Assembly (NCBI GenBank): GCA_944390895.1
Contig: CALXRQ010000013.1
Location: 1-43,158, forward strand
DNA from: an uncultured Alphaproteobacteria bacterium
Lineage (GTDB): Bacteria > Pseudomonadota > Alphaproteobacteria > RF32 > CAG-239
Length of the DNA stretch: 43,158 nucleotides
Direction: 5' to 3'
Position 1 is the stretch's first letter; the number at the start of each line of letters is the position of its first letter. Shown here one piece after another: positions 24,077 to 31,611 of this stretch. Below the pieces are notes generated by a model. It ran no database searches. It saw only the letters and a list, made by a program, of their open reading frames with translations, and had not been told where the DNA came from. The translations under genes and the position numbers were made by a program.

Positions 24077-24667
24077 ATGAGGAGATTTAAAATAAAAAAA
24101 ATAGAAAACGTAAAAGAGTTTGTCGAGCGTATCGACAGTTCCAAGAAAGTCAATCCGAAGGATTTATCTTCGGATCAGGATCTGACCATTGCGATTATGA
24201 ATCTGATTTCGATTGAGGAACATCTGGTTTTTTCCGGTGCCAAAACCGGAAAGACGGCCTTTTATGATTTGATTAAGGATGTCCGCGAAATGCGCAAGAC
24301 GCTGATGCAAAAGGTGATTCCGGCTTATGAAGGGGAGGTATGGTGCATATCCAAACATTTGCTTGCGTCTTCTATGCGCCTGACGGAAGTCGGGACTAAG
24401 CAGCAGAGTCTGGGACATACGGAAGAAGCCTACAGGCTGTTTAATCAGGCCTATGAGCTGTATTGTCTGTTCTGGGGGCTGAATATGAATATGCTGAACG
24501 TGGACGATGTTAAATGGATTGAGGATAAGTCTAAAGATATGCGGGAACTTTCGGAAAAAATTGATAAATATAATAAAGAGGCCGGAGAACGGACGGAAGA
24601 TAAAGGCGGCGCGCTGGCCAAAATGAAAGCCTTTGTCCGTAAGGCGGTTGACTGCTGCATAGAATAG
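24077..24667 (+). CDS. Conserved-looking cytosolic protein of unknown function
   Basis: A 196-residue predominantly helical, charged protein without signal peptide or membrane span. Segments such as DQDLTIAIMNLISIEEHLVFSG, DLIKDVREMRKTLMQ and LGHTEEAYRLFNQAYELY look like helical bundles; the last resembles a single TPR-like helix pair. It lies two bases after the CxxC membrane protein and 12 bp before the CPHC lipoprotein, so the three form one operon. The start is uncertain: the annotated ATG has no Shine-Dalgarno sequence of its own, while GAGGAG at 24079-24084 stands at ideal distance from an in-frame ATA at 24092. No function is assigned. Confidence 0.65.
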   Translation: MRRFKIKKIENVKEFVERIDSSKKVNPKDLSSDQDLTIAIMNLISIEEHLVFSGAKTGKTAFYDLIKDVREMRKTLMQKVIPAYEGEVWCISKHLLASSMRLTEVGTKQQSLGHTEEAYRLFNQAYELYCLFWGLNMNMLNVDDVKWIEDKSKDMRELSEKIDKYNKEAGERTEDKGGALAKMKAFVRKAVDCCIE

Positions 24668-24679
24668 GAAAGGGACAAG

Positions 24680-25045
24680 ATGAAAAAGTTTTTTTACATA
24701 ATGGCTGCCGTATTGCTGTTTACGGCCGGATGCGAGAAAAATGCACAGGCGGAAAACGAAATTGCCGCGGATAAGTTATATTTCTTTTATTCGGACGGAT
24801 GCCCGCACTGCCATCATGCCATGGATTATATCAACGCCAAATATAAAAATAAGAAGCTGAATATGGAGAAGGTTGACGTGGCAACGCCGGAAGGGTATTT
24901 GCTGCTGTTCAAATGCGCGGAAAAATTTAAGCTTGGACGCAGTATCGGAACGCCGCTGTTTTGCATGGGGGACAATTATCTGATGGGATGGTCTTCCGAA
25001 TATGAGAGCAAGTTTGACGCTTATGCCAAACCGTTTTTGAAATAA
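24680..25045 (+). CDS. Thioredoxin-like lipoprotein with CPHC active site
   Basis: A 121-residue protein with a lipoprotein signal (MKKFFYIMAAVLLFTAGC, lipid on Cys18). A thioredoxin-like fold begins at LYFFYSDGCPHCHHAMDYI, with active-site Cys41 and Cys44 in C-P-H-C, the dipeptide of DsbA-type oxidants. The cis-proline appears in IGTPLFCMG. It is a minimal single-domain version, placed in the periplasm on the inner or outer membrane. It follows genes for a CxxC membrane protein and an unknown protein, and precedes the double ArsR regulator by 16 bp. Together they suggest a disulfide relay or a metal-handling unit; this is inference. Confidence 0.8.
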   Translation: MKKFFYIMAAVLLFTAGCEKNAQAENEIAADKLYFFYSDGCPHCHHAMDYINAKYKNKKLNMEKVDVATPEGYLLLFKCAEKFKLGRSIGTPLFCMGDNYLMGWSSEYESKFDAYAKPFLK

Positions 25046-25061
25046 ACGGCGGAGAGGGACG

Positions 25062-25706
25062 ATGCCGCTTCAACTTCCCGCAGAAATAATGAAACGCGCC
25101 GCCAGAGGAATAAGCTATATTGCGCATCCTCTGCGGCTGCGGATTTTGGAATATATCGACGTCAACGGCGCATCTTCCGTTTCGGCGATTGCCAAAGGTG
25201 TTAACGAGGAGCAGATGATCGTGTCGCAGAGCCTGAAAAAATTGCGTGATGCCCATCTGGTACAGACTGAACGGCGGGGAATTTTTATTTATTATAAAAT
25301 CTGCGAGGAATATCCGGCCAGTATTCTGGTGTGCATTCGCAAGCTTTTCGGGTATATGACCGACAGTTTTTATTTTTTGGCGGATGGCTATAAGGCGGTT
25401 TTGCCGAGGGACTATACCAAGATGGTGGCAAACCAGATCAAGTTGTTTGCCAATTATGACAAGATGAGGATTTTGGAATATCTGACCCTGAACGGAGAAA
25501 GCAATGTATCCGAAATCGTCCGCGGAGTGGAAAGCGAACAGTTGAAGGTGTCCCAGTATCTGAAACGTTTGAAGGACGACGGTTTCGTTACCTGTCGCAG
25601 GGATGGGCGCTTTATTATTTATGACATTACGCCGGGAGTGCATAAAACGGCGATTCAGTGTATCCATAAACGTTACGAAACGTTGAAAAACAAAGACGAT
25701 TTTTAG
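25062..25706 (+). CDS. Regulator with two fused ArsR-type winged-helix domains
   Basis: A 214-residue protein made of two homologous winged-helix domains. Residues 21-80 and 130-189 align without gaps, with 30 of 60 identical (by hand): RILEY, NG-S-VS-I, GV, VSQ-LK-L-D and a wing of G-F-I-Y-I. Each half looks like an ArsR/SmtB repressor monomer. Normal ArsR proteins work as homodimers, so this single chain could act as a pseudodimer. Possible sensing cysteines are Cys81 and Cys91 in the first half; the usual CxC metal site of the alpha-3 helix is absent. It is last in the CxxC/CPHC operon and probably autoregulates it in response to redox, sulfur or metal state. Confidence 0.8.
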   Translation: MPLQLPAEIMKRAARGISYIAHPLRLRILEYIDVNGASSVSAIAKGVNEEQMIVSQSLKKLRDAHLVQTERRGIFIYYKICEEYPASILVCIRKLFGYMTDSFYFLADGYKAVLPRDYTKMVANQIKLFANYDKMRILEYLTLNGESNVSEIVRGVESEQLKVSQYLKRLKDDGFVTCRRDGRFIIYDITPGVHKTAIQCIHKRYETLKNKDDF

Positions 25707-25765
25707 GAAAAACGGCGTCCGGGAAGAAGACGGTTAAAGTTTTTGGATAATTTCAAAAATAGTTG

Positions 25766-25794
25766 TTGACAAAGTAAAACGGAAATATTATTAA
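25766..25794 (+). promoter_or_regulatory. Sigma-70 promoter of the tRNA-Met gene
   Basis: TTGACA (25766-25771), a 17-base spacer and TATTAA (25789-25794). The predicted start near 25801 is ten bases before the mature tRNA 5' end. Confidence 0.7.
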
Positions 25795-25810
25795 ATATCT
25801 GAATTTTGAC

Positions 25811-25886
25811 GGCGGGTTAGCTCAGTCGGTAGAGCGGAGGAATCATAATCCTTGTGTCGTGGGTTCGAATCCCTCACCCGCTACCA
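25811..25886 (+). tRNA. tRNA-Met (anticodon CAT)
   Basis: A 76-base cloverleaf with encoded 3' CCA. The acceptor GGCGGGT pairs with ACCCGCT (one G-U at the end). The D arm is GCTC/GAGC. The anticodon stem GAGGA/TCCTT holds loop ATCATAA with anticodon CAT at 25844-25846. The T arm is GTGGG/CCCTC with loop TTCGAAT. Similarity to alphaproteobacterial elongator tRNA-Met and the absence of the initiator C1-A72 mismatch favour elongator Met; an Ile2 tRNA with lysidine is the alternative. Confidence 0.92.
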
Positions 25887-25890
25887 GTTA

Positions 25891-25921
25891 AGGTCTCAGG
25901 TTTTCCTGGGGCCTTTTTTTT
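25891..25921 (+). terminator. Intrinsic terminator after the tRNA
   Basis: AGGTCTCAGG (25891-25900), loop TTTT, CCTGGGGCCT (25905-25914), then a long T run. The stem has ten pairs with two G-U. Confidence 0.9.
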
Positions 25922-26011
25922 GTGCCGGGCCGTATTTTTGAAAAGTGGCTGGTTATGAAAAAAGCTTCCGAACCGAAGGGTACGGAAGCTTTGATTGTTT
26001 CAGCGGAGAGC

Positions 26012-26518
26012 TTATTTGCGATATTTAATCTCTCCGGCCGGCGGATTGCGGTATGAATTGGGCTTGACCTTGGTACCGTTGTACTTAGGGTCGCCATAGA
26101 AGACAAATTCATGGAACTTGCCTTTCTTGGTTTGGCCTTGGAGCCATACCGTGTGGTCTTGATCGGTTACGACGCGGAATTTTCCGGCCTGATTTTTCCA
26201 CAGTCCGAACTCAGCGGGAATCGTGTAAGTATACGAATCGCCGTTGGCGTAGGTATACTTGACGGTAATGGGCTGAGCATACGGTTTCTTCTGGTCGTAG
26301 CTGACGGTGACACCGGTTGCCGGAGCATCCATGGGTGCGTTGCGGTAGTCGTACTTTTGAGCGGTTGACAGGTCGACAGCAGACGACTTGTGCACCGGTT
26401 GGTAGACTTCCTGCACGGGCGTTTCGGGAACGGGCGTTTCCTCAGTTTTGTCGTTGTTGCACGAAGCAAACAGTCCTGCCACGATGAACATGGGGAGGAT
26501 TACAGCAATTTTTCTCAT
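26012..26518 (-). CDS. Predicted lipoprotein, function unknown
   Basis: A 168-residue protein. The signal MRKIAVILPMFIVAGLFASC ends in a lipobox with lipidated Cys20. A low-complexity linker rich in Pro, Glu and Thr follows (EETPVPETPVQE), then a domain with many aromatic strands (ITVKYTYANGDSYTYTIP, FGLWKNQAGKFRVV, KGKFHEFVFYGDPKYNG). No enzymatic motif is seen. The Asp at +2 and +3 position is absent (CNND), so Lol sorting toward the outer membrane is possible. It is convergent with the tRNA and divergent from the tail-fibre cassette. Confidence 0.75.
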   Translation of the reverse strand: MRKIAVILPMFIVAGLFASCNNDKTEETPVPETPVQEVYQPVHKSSAVDLSTAQKYDYRNAPMDAPATGVTVSYDQKKPYAQPITVKYTYANGDSYTYTIPAEFGLWKNQAGKFRVVTDQDHTVWLQGQTKKGKFHEFVFYGDPKYNGTKVKPNSYRNPPAGEIKYRK

Positions 26519-26721
26519 AATGTAAAAAATTTGAGGTGAATAATAATTATATAAACCAGTATAATCACTGATTTTTTTTTGCTGAATTAATGCTTAGTGA
26601 TAATGGTATTTGTGTTATGAAAATGTTTATCATCTTTGAAAAATTTTGTCAATATTTTTTGAGAAAAATCGTATCGGTTTCCGTTTTTTTATATCGCAGA
26701 TTTCCGTTGGCGGGCCGGCTC

Positions 26722-26750
26722 TTGACAAATTAGGAAAATTATCCTATATA
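26722..26750 (+). promoter_or_regulatory. Strong sigma-70 promoter before the tail-fibre cassette
   Basis: A consensus TTGACA (26722-26727), 17-base spacer and TATATA (26745-26750) predict a start near 26757. The upstream 26519-26721 is AT-rich and otherwise without clear features. Confidence 0.8.
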
Positions 26751-26756
26751 TTAAAA

Positions 26757-26863
26757 CGTCACTTGGGTGTCGTGTATCCCGAGCAGATGAAAGCCCCGGA
26801 AGGTTCCGGGGCTTTTGGCTTTTAAATTGCAACCGGCGGTAGAGGTTTTCTGCCGCTTTTTTT
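26757..26863 (+). promoter_or_regulatory. Leader RNA with two tandem intrinsic terminators
   Basis: After the promoter, CTTGGG/CCCGAG (26762-26783) forms a hairpin. A strong terminator follows: AAAGCCCCGGAA (26790-26801) with TTCCGGGGCTTT (26804-26815), then TTTT. A second terminator has GCGGTAGA (26836-26843) with TCTGCCGC (26849-26856) and seven T, and ends 13 bases before the tail-fibre ATG. A short RNA of about 60 bases would be the main product unless termination is relieved. Read-through is needed for the downstream genes. Confidence 0.65.
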
Positions 26864-26876
26864 GTGAGGTTTTTTT

Positions 26877-27968
26877 ATGTCTGAGAAAAGTAAAAACAGC
26901 AATAAGCCGGTGGTAAAATTTATTGCCGACGGCGTTGTCAAGGAGTTTTTCTATAACTTTGTAACTTTCGGTGCCGAAGACATTGACGTCTATATCGGAG
27001 AAGAACTGCTGACGACAAATTACAGCGTGGCAGCCAACGAGGAGGGGGCGGGCGGAAAGGTGATTTTTGCCGAACCGCCGGCCGAAGGCAAAGTTATTAC
27101 GATTATCCGCAACTTGGAAATCAAACGCACTTCTGATTTTCAGGAAAGCGGCGCCTTTCGGGCGAAAGTGATTAACCACGAACTGGATTATCAGGTGGCC
27201 ACACTTCAGCAGCTGGATGAAAAAATCGGCCGGACGGTTATATTTCCGCCTTACGCTTCCGGCGATACGGACGCCAATCTGCCGTTGCCGGACGCCGGCA
27301 AAGCCATTGTCTGGAATGAAGACGGTACCAGGCTGATTAATTCCGACATTGCAATCAACACGTCGTTTGTTGATATCAATACGGCGGTGGCCGATGCGCG
27401 GCAGAGTGCGGACAGTTCCCAATCAGAGGCGGAAAAGTCGCGGGTTTGCGCGGAGGCGTCGGAAAACAGTTCGGAAATTTCGCGCCGCTGGGCCGTCGGG
27501 ACGAAGGAAGAATGCGGCGACGGTTCCGCCAAATTCTGGGCGCAGGACGCGCTGAACAGCGCCGCGCAGTATAATGTGCCGCTGGTGACGCTGAACAGTT
27601 CCGAACTGGCAGACAATACAATTATTCCCGACTGGGAGGACAATAAGGATTATTATGTTTCGATGGACAGCGATTTGCGCTTTTTATTTGTGATGCAGGA
27701 AGATGACGACGGAAATCCGCTGCCGCCGGATGTCAGGACCAAGAGTTTTGTGAAACGTTTTGTGATTGTAACCGGAGCCGAGGTCAATACGCTGACTTTT
27801 GAATATACGGACGCGACTTATCTGATGATGAACAATACCATTCCGGCAATGATGGCCAATTCTACCTATTTGTGCGTCATGAGTCTGATTCCGGAACCCG
27901 ATCCGGATCCGGAACTGCCTTTTTATTACAATGTTTTGGTCTCCATGGCCAAATATGTCGAAGGTTAG
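26877..27968 (+). CDS. Phage tail-fibre protein with T7-type N-terminal domain
   Basis: A 363-residue protein. Residues 10-115 resemble the T7 tail-fibre N-terminal attachment domain (FIADGVVKEFFYNFVTFG, DVYIGEELLTTNYSV, GKVITIIRNLEIKRTSDF, FRAKVINHELDYQVATLQQL). A coiled-coil-like alanine/serine segment follows (ADARQSADSSQSEAEKSR, then SEISRRWAVGTKEE), typical of fibre shafts, and SAKFWAQDAL. The last 150 residues contain strands and acidic loops with no recognised receptor domain. Two smaller fibre-like genes follow, but no capsid, terminase, portal or integrase gene is visible. The cassette is either a phage remnant or a domesticated adhesin. Confidence 0.8.
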   Translation: MSEKSKNSNKPVVKFIADGVVKEFFYNFVTFGAEDIDVYIGEELLTTNYSVAANEEGAGGKVIFAEPPAEGKVITIIRNLEIKRTSDFQESGAFRAKVINHELDYQVATLQQLDEKIGRTVIFPPYASGDTDANLPLPDAGKAIVWNEDGTRLINSDIAINTSFVDINTAVADARQSADSSQSEAEKSRVCAEASENSSEISRRWAVGTKEECGDGSAKFWAQDALNSAAQYNVPLVTLNSSELADNTIIPDWEDNKDYYVSMDSDLRFLFVMQEDDDGNPLPPDVRTKSFVKRFVIVTGAEVNTLTFEYTDATYLMMNNTIPAMMANSTYLCVMSLIPEPDPDPELPFYYNVLVSMAKYVEG

Positions 27969-27979
27969 GGAGGGAAAAC

Positions 27980-28591
27980 ATGTTTGTCAGAGACAGCGTA
28001 TGGGAGCTGCATAATCTGCATTGGGGAAATCCGATAGAACCGGGAACGGTGATTTTTAACAATACGGAAAACGGAGCGAGCGGAACCTTGATGATTGAGG
28101 TTGACGGCTGGTATTATGTAAAAATTGCGGGCGGCGGCGCAAGTTCGCACCGGGCCAAGCATGACGACGCGGCGTCAGGCAGCGGCGGCGCCGGCTTTAT
28201 CGGCGAGGTTTTGCTTACGCACGGCAAATGGGAGTGGCAGGTCGGCGCCAAAGGCGTGGTTAACATGATGGCGGCGGGAACGGCGAGCCATTTGCTTAAA
28301 TACCGGGTGCAAAATGCAGGTATTATTGCCAACCCCGGTGTCGGCGCGGGACATTATCCGGATCCGGGACCGGCCGGGGGCATTTTGGAAATCAAGAATC
28401 TTACGACCAGAAACGTAGTTGTGGCTTCAAACGGCAACAACGGTTATGCCGCCGGTTACGGCGAATGGCAGCCAAACGAGGCGCAGTCTGTGTTTAAGCC
28501 GTTTACCGGCGAGGACTGGGGAAAAGGCGGATCAAGCTCAAACGATACGGCCCGTCAGGGAATTTTGTACATTGAATTCAGAGGAGTATAG
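27980..28591 (+). CDS. Glycine-rich tail-fibre tip-like protein
   Basis: A 203-residue protein. After an N-terminal region with WELHNLHWGNPIEPGT, a glycine-rich block dominates (VKIAGGGASS, SGSGGAGFIGEV, GVGAGHYPDPGPAGG, GNNGYAAGYGEW, WGKGGSSSNDTARQG). This resembles glycine-rich receptor-binding domains of phage fibre-tip proteins such as gp38-type adhesins. No signal peptide is present. It begins 11 bp after the long fibre gene with a strong GGGAGGGAAA ribosome-binding site. The start at 27980 is chosen because of that site; an upstream in-frame reading overlaps the fibre gene. Role as receptor-binding tip is inferred from composition and position. Confidence 0.7.
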   Translation: MFVRDSVWELHNLHWGNPIEPGTVIFNNTENGASGTLMIEVDGWYYVKIAGGGASSHRAKHDDAASGSGGAGFIGEVLLTHGKWEWQVGAKGVVNMMAAGTASHLLKYRVQNAGIIANPGVGAGHYPDPGPAGGILEIKNLTTRNVVVASNGNNGYAAGYGEWQPNEAQSVFKPFTGEDWGKGGSSSNDTARQGILYIEFRGV

Positions 28592-28593
28592 AA

Positions 28594-29067
28594 ATGAAAA
28601 CTTATGCCAGACTTAACAACGGAACCATCGAGTTTGCCCCGGCGGTCATGCGCAGGGACAAAAAGACCATTATCGGCTATAATCTGGAAAAAAATGAAGA
28701 AATGCTTTTAACTGACGGTTATAAGATATTGGCAGACTGCGAAAAAAACAATGACGGTAGAGTGTATGACCTGAGTTGGAGCGAAGACGACACTCATATT
28801 TATAAAAAATGGGTTCCGCATGTTTACGGCGATGCGGAGCTGGAGAGCATCCGCAACCGTTTGTACGGTGAAATTTCCGATAAAATTCTGGCCAAGGTTC
28901 AGCGCGGCGCCGCCGAACCTGAGGAATACATTCGGGCGGTCGCGCAGATTAAGCATGAACACAGATATTCCGGCGAGAGCTCCAGAACTTACAATGATTT
29001 TTTCAACGAGGCGGCGCGAATGTGGAACGAGGTTAATGCCGACAGACCGGTAAGCCTGAGAGAATGA
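28594..29067 (+). CDS. Probable tail-fibre assembly-type small protein
   Basis: A 157-residue soluble protein starting two bases after the preceding stop codon, so translationally linked to the fibre genes. The N-terminal part (MKTYARLNNGTIEFAPAVM, then YNLEKNEEMLLTDGYK) resembles short phage tail-fibre assembly or DUF4376-like proteins. The C-terminal part is helical (ELESIRNRLYGEISDKILAK, EEYIRAVAQIKHEHRYSG). Fibre-assembly proteins act as chaperones for trimerisation of fibre or tip. Homology is judged by context and length rather than by a firm motif. No terminator is evident after it. Confidence 0.6.
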   Translation: MKTYARLNNGTIEFAPAVMRRDKKTIIGYNLEKNEEMLLTDGYKILADCEKNNDGRVYDLSWSEDDTHIYKKWVPHVYGDAELESIRNRLYGEISDKILAKVQRGAAEPEEYIRAVAQIKHEHRYSGESSRTYNDFFNEAARMWNEVNADRPVSLRE

Positions 29068-29108
29068 AATATGGAGCCGGATATCTGTTGACGATGTGCG
29101 GCTCTTGT

Positions 29109-29137
29109 TTGACAAAGTTAAACCCGTGTATTAGAAA
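29109..29137 (+). promoter_or_regulatory. Candidate promoter of the glycosyltransferase operon
   Basis: A consensus TTGACA (29109-29114), 17-base spacer and TAGAAA (29132-29137), 35 bases before the first ATG of the operon. The minus-10 is a moderate match. Confidence 0.55.
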
Positions 29138-29171
29138 TAAATTATTGTGTATTTGATTTTCAGGTGTTTTT

Positions 29172-30638
29172 ATGAATATGAAAAATTTATTTAAAAACAA
29201 TTTTATTACTTTTTTGATTGTTCATTTTCTGGTTTGGTGCGGTATCCCGCAGCTGCGCCCGAGCCTGCCGATGGACAGTATCGAAGCGATTATGTGGGGA
29301 AGATACTGCGACTGGGGAACCAATAAGCACCCGCCGCTCTCGGGTTTCCCGGCCTCGTGGTTTTATGACTGGTTCGGCAGTGCCGGAATCTATATTCTGA
29401 GCCAGGTCTGCGTTTTGTTCGGATTTATTTATATCTACAAACTGGCCAAATGTTTTCTGGAAGAAAAGAAAGCGGTGCTGGCGGTGATGGTGCTGGAAGG
29501 CGTGATTTATTACGGTTTCAGTTCCATGGAATATAACGTCAATGTTTTGTCGCTGGCATTGTGGCCGGCAACCTCCTATTATTTCTATCTGGCGGTGCGG
29601 GACGGAAAATGGCCGCATTGGGCTTTGACCGGTCTGTTTGCCGGTCTTAACGTCATGAACAAGTATGTCGGCGGCGTGTTGCTGTTGTGTATGGCCGCAT
29701 ATATGCTGTTTACCTCTCAGGGACGGGCAAAGTTCAAAACTTTCGGACCTTATCTGACCTTTGCGGTTTTTCTGGCAATCATTGCGCCGCATCTGGTTTG
29801 GCTTTATAAACACGATTTTTATGTTGTCGGCTATTTTGCCGGTCGCGCCGCGCATGAGGCTTCAGAGAGCGTATGGTGGGAAGTTGCCGAGCATTTTTAT
29901 TTTCCGCTTAAGTTTCTGCTGGCTCAGATACTGTTTATGCTGTTGGCTTTGGCGGTTTATTTTCTGACTTACAGAAAAGCGGAAAAAGAGGCGTCAGAAC
30001 CTAGCGCGGCACAGCTTCAGTTTTTGAAGTTTATGGGAATACTGCCGGTTTTGGTCTTTGCCGCGGTTTCTTTCGTCTTCGGCCTGAAGATGAAAAGCAT
30101 GTGGGGATTTCCGGTGATGTATATGCTGGGCATTCTGCTGTTTGTTTATTATCCGTTCCGGCTTACCGAGCGTTTGTATAAAAAGACAGTTAGGTCGGTT
30201 TATGTTGTCATGGGTCTGCTGGCGGTTGCCGCAACGGCGATAATCGTTTTTGACCGCAGCGAGAAAATCAATTTTCCCGGAGCGGCGTTTGCCGAAAAGA
30301 TGAGCGAAATCTGGAAAAAGCACACCGGCAGCGATTTGGCTTATGCCGGCGGCGAAATCTGGTATGTATCCAATGTGGCGCTCTACGGGGAAAGCAATCC
30401 CAAACCGGTGGCGGAAATGAAGCCCGAACACAACCCGTGGCTTTCGGCACAGGATATTATGCAGAAAGGCGCATTGGTCATTTTTCCGGACAGAAGCCGG
30501 ATTTTGGAACTGCGGAAAATATATAAAAATATGAGCCTGCCGTACGAATATAAACTTGAAATTAAAAACAAGGCAGGTAAGGTAAAGAAAAAAACAATCT
30601 ATTACGGTTTTTTGAAACCGGAGGTGAAAAATGACTAA
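29172..30638 (+). CDS. GT39-type (ArnT-like) membrane glycosyltransferase
   Basis: A 488-residue inner-membrane protein with about 11 hydrophobic segments and a soluble C-terminal domain of about 130 residues. Its layout is that of the PMT/ArnT family. A periplasmic loop near the N-terminus carries the acidic residue (PMDSIEAIMWGRY), and WGTNKHPPLSGFPASW contains the conserved K/H-P-P-L motif. Such enzymes move a sugar from an undecaprenyl-phosphate carrier to lipid A or another acceptor on the periplasmic face. It is the first gene of an operon with GT2, deacetylase and GtrA genes, overlapping the GT2 gene by eight bases. The acceptor is unknown; lipid A is the favoured guess. Confidence 0.82.
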   Translation: MNMKNLFKNNFITFLIVHFLVWCGIPQLRPSLPMDSIEAIMWGRYCDWGTNKHPPLSGFPASWFYDWFGSAGIYILSQVCVLFGFIYIYKLAKCFLEEKKAVLAVMVLEGVIYYGFSSMEYNVNVLSLALWPATSYYFYLAVRDGKWPHWALTGLFAGLNVMNKYVGGVLLLCMAAYMLFTSQGRAKFKTFGPYLTFAVFLAIIAPHLVWLYKHDFYVVGYFAGRAAHEASESVWWEVAEHFYFPLKFLLAQILFMLLALAVYFLTYRKAEKEASEPSAAQLQFLKFMGILPVLVFAAVSFVFGLKMKSMWGFPVMYMLGILLFVYYPFRLTERLYKKTVRSVYVVMGLLAVAATAIIVFDRSEKINFPGAAFAEKMSEIWKKHTGSDLAYAGGEIWYVSNVALYGESNPKPVAEMKPEHNPWLSAQDIMQKGALVIFPDRSRILELRKIYKNMSLPYEYKLEIKNKAGKVKKKTIYYGFLKPEVKND

Positions 30639-31611
30639 ATCGTCGGTAAGCATTGTGGTGTCTGCTTATAATGAAGAAGGCAACATTGAACCTTTGTACA
30701 AGGAACTGAAAAAAGTCCTGTCATCCGTGAAACTGGATAAAAAGGAAATTATTTTCGTGGATGACGGAAGTTCCGATAAAACTTATGACAAGTGCAAGGC
30801 GTTGCAGGAAAAAGACGCCGACGTGAAAATTGTGCACCTGAAGCGCAATTTCGGCCATGAAATCGCCATGACCGCGGGAATGGACTATTCCTCCGGCGAT
30901 GCGGTAATTTTTATGGATGCGGATTTGCAGCATCCGCCGGTCTATATAAAGCAGATGATTGAAGAGTGGCAGAACGGAATGGACATCGTGCTGACCAAGC
31001 GGGTGGACAATGTTGACACTTCGGCTTTTTACAAATTCTGTGCCAAAAGCTTTTACAAGATTCTCAATATGCTTTCCGATACCAAAATTCCCGAAAAAAC
31101 GCCGGATTTCAGGTTGATTGACCGTAAGTACGTCGATTTTCTGAAGAACTTTAACGAACAGGACCGCCTGTTTCGCGGGTTGTTGAGCTGGATTATGCCG
31201 CATGATAAGGTCAAGGTGATTGATTTTGTGGCACCGGAGCGTCTGAGCGGTCAGTCGAAGTATAACTTCAGCAAAAGTTTGCAGCTGGCATTGAACTCAA
31301 TCGTGCAGTTTTCGGTCAAGCCGCTGCGGTTTTCCATATATTTCGGTATGTTTTCGGCATTTATTGCCGGGTTGCTGGGCTTGTATGTCATCGGCGAACA
31401 TTTTGTCATGCACCGCCCGACACCCGGTTATGCGACGATTATGACCACGGTTATTTTCTTAGGTTCGGTACAGTTGATTGTGTTGGGCATTATCGGAGAA
31501 TATATCGGCAAAATTCATATGGAAGTGAAAAAGCGCCCGCTGTATATGGCTGATTTTGAAACCCGCGAAGAAGCAAAGAAGGTTGTCCGGAATGGTAAAA
31601 AAGATATTTAA
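30631..31611 (+). CDS. GT2 polyprenyl-phosphate glycosyltransferase (DPM1/GtrB/ArnC-like)
   Basis: A 326-residue enzyme. The N-terminal GT-A domain carries IVVSAYNEEGNIEPLYKEL, IIFVDDGSSDKT and the metal-binding VIFMDADLQHPP; two C-terminal membrane helices anchor it (residues 235-262 and 275-297). Enzymes of this layout load a nucleotide sugar onto undecaprenyl phosphate at the cytosolic face, providing the donor for the GT39 partner. RLSGQSKYNFSKSLQLA, just before the membrane region, is a typical feature. Genes overlap by eight bases upstream and 20 bases downstream, which points to tightly coupled expression. Sugar identity is unknown. Confidence 0.9.
   Translation: MTKSSVSIVVSAYNEEGNIEPLYKELKKVLSSVKLDKKEIIFVDDGSSDKTYDKCKALQEKDADVKIVHLKRNFGHEIAMTAGMDYSSGDAVIFMDADLQHPPVYIKQMIEEWQNGMDIVLTKRVDNVDTSAFYKFCAKSFYKILNMLSDTKIPEKTPDFRLIDRKYVDFLKNFNEQDRLFRGLLSWIMPHDKVKVIDFVAPERLSGQSKYNFSKSLQLALNSIVQFSVKPLRFSIYFGMFSAFIAGLLGLYVIGEHFVMHRPTPGYATIMTTVIFLGSVQLIVLGIIGEYIGKIHMEVKKRPLYMADFETREEAKKVVRNGKKDI

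Noticed and set aside
25811..29067. Integrated prophage at the tRNA gene
   Set aside because: No integrase and no repeat of the tRNA 3' end were found within the window; only fibre-type genes are present.
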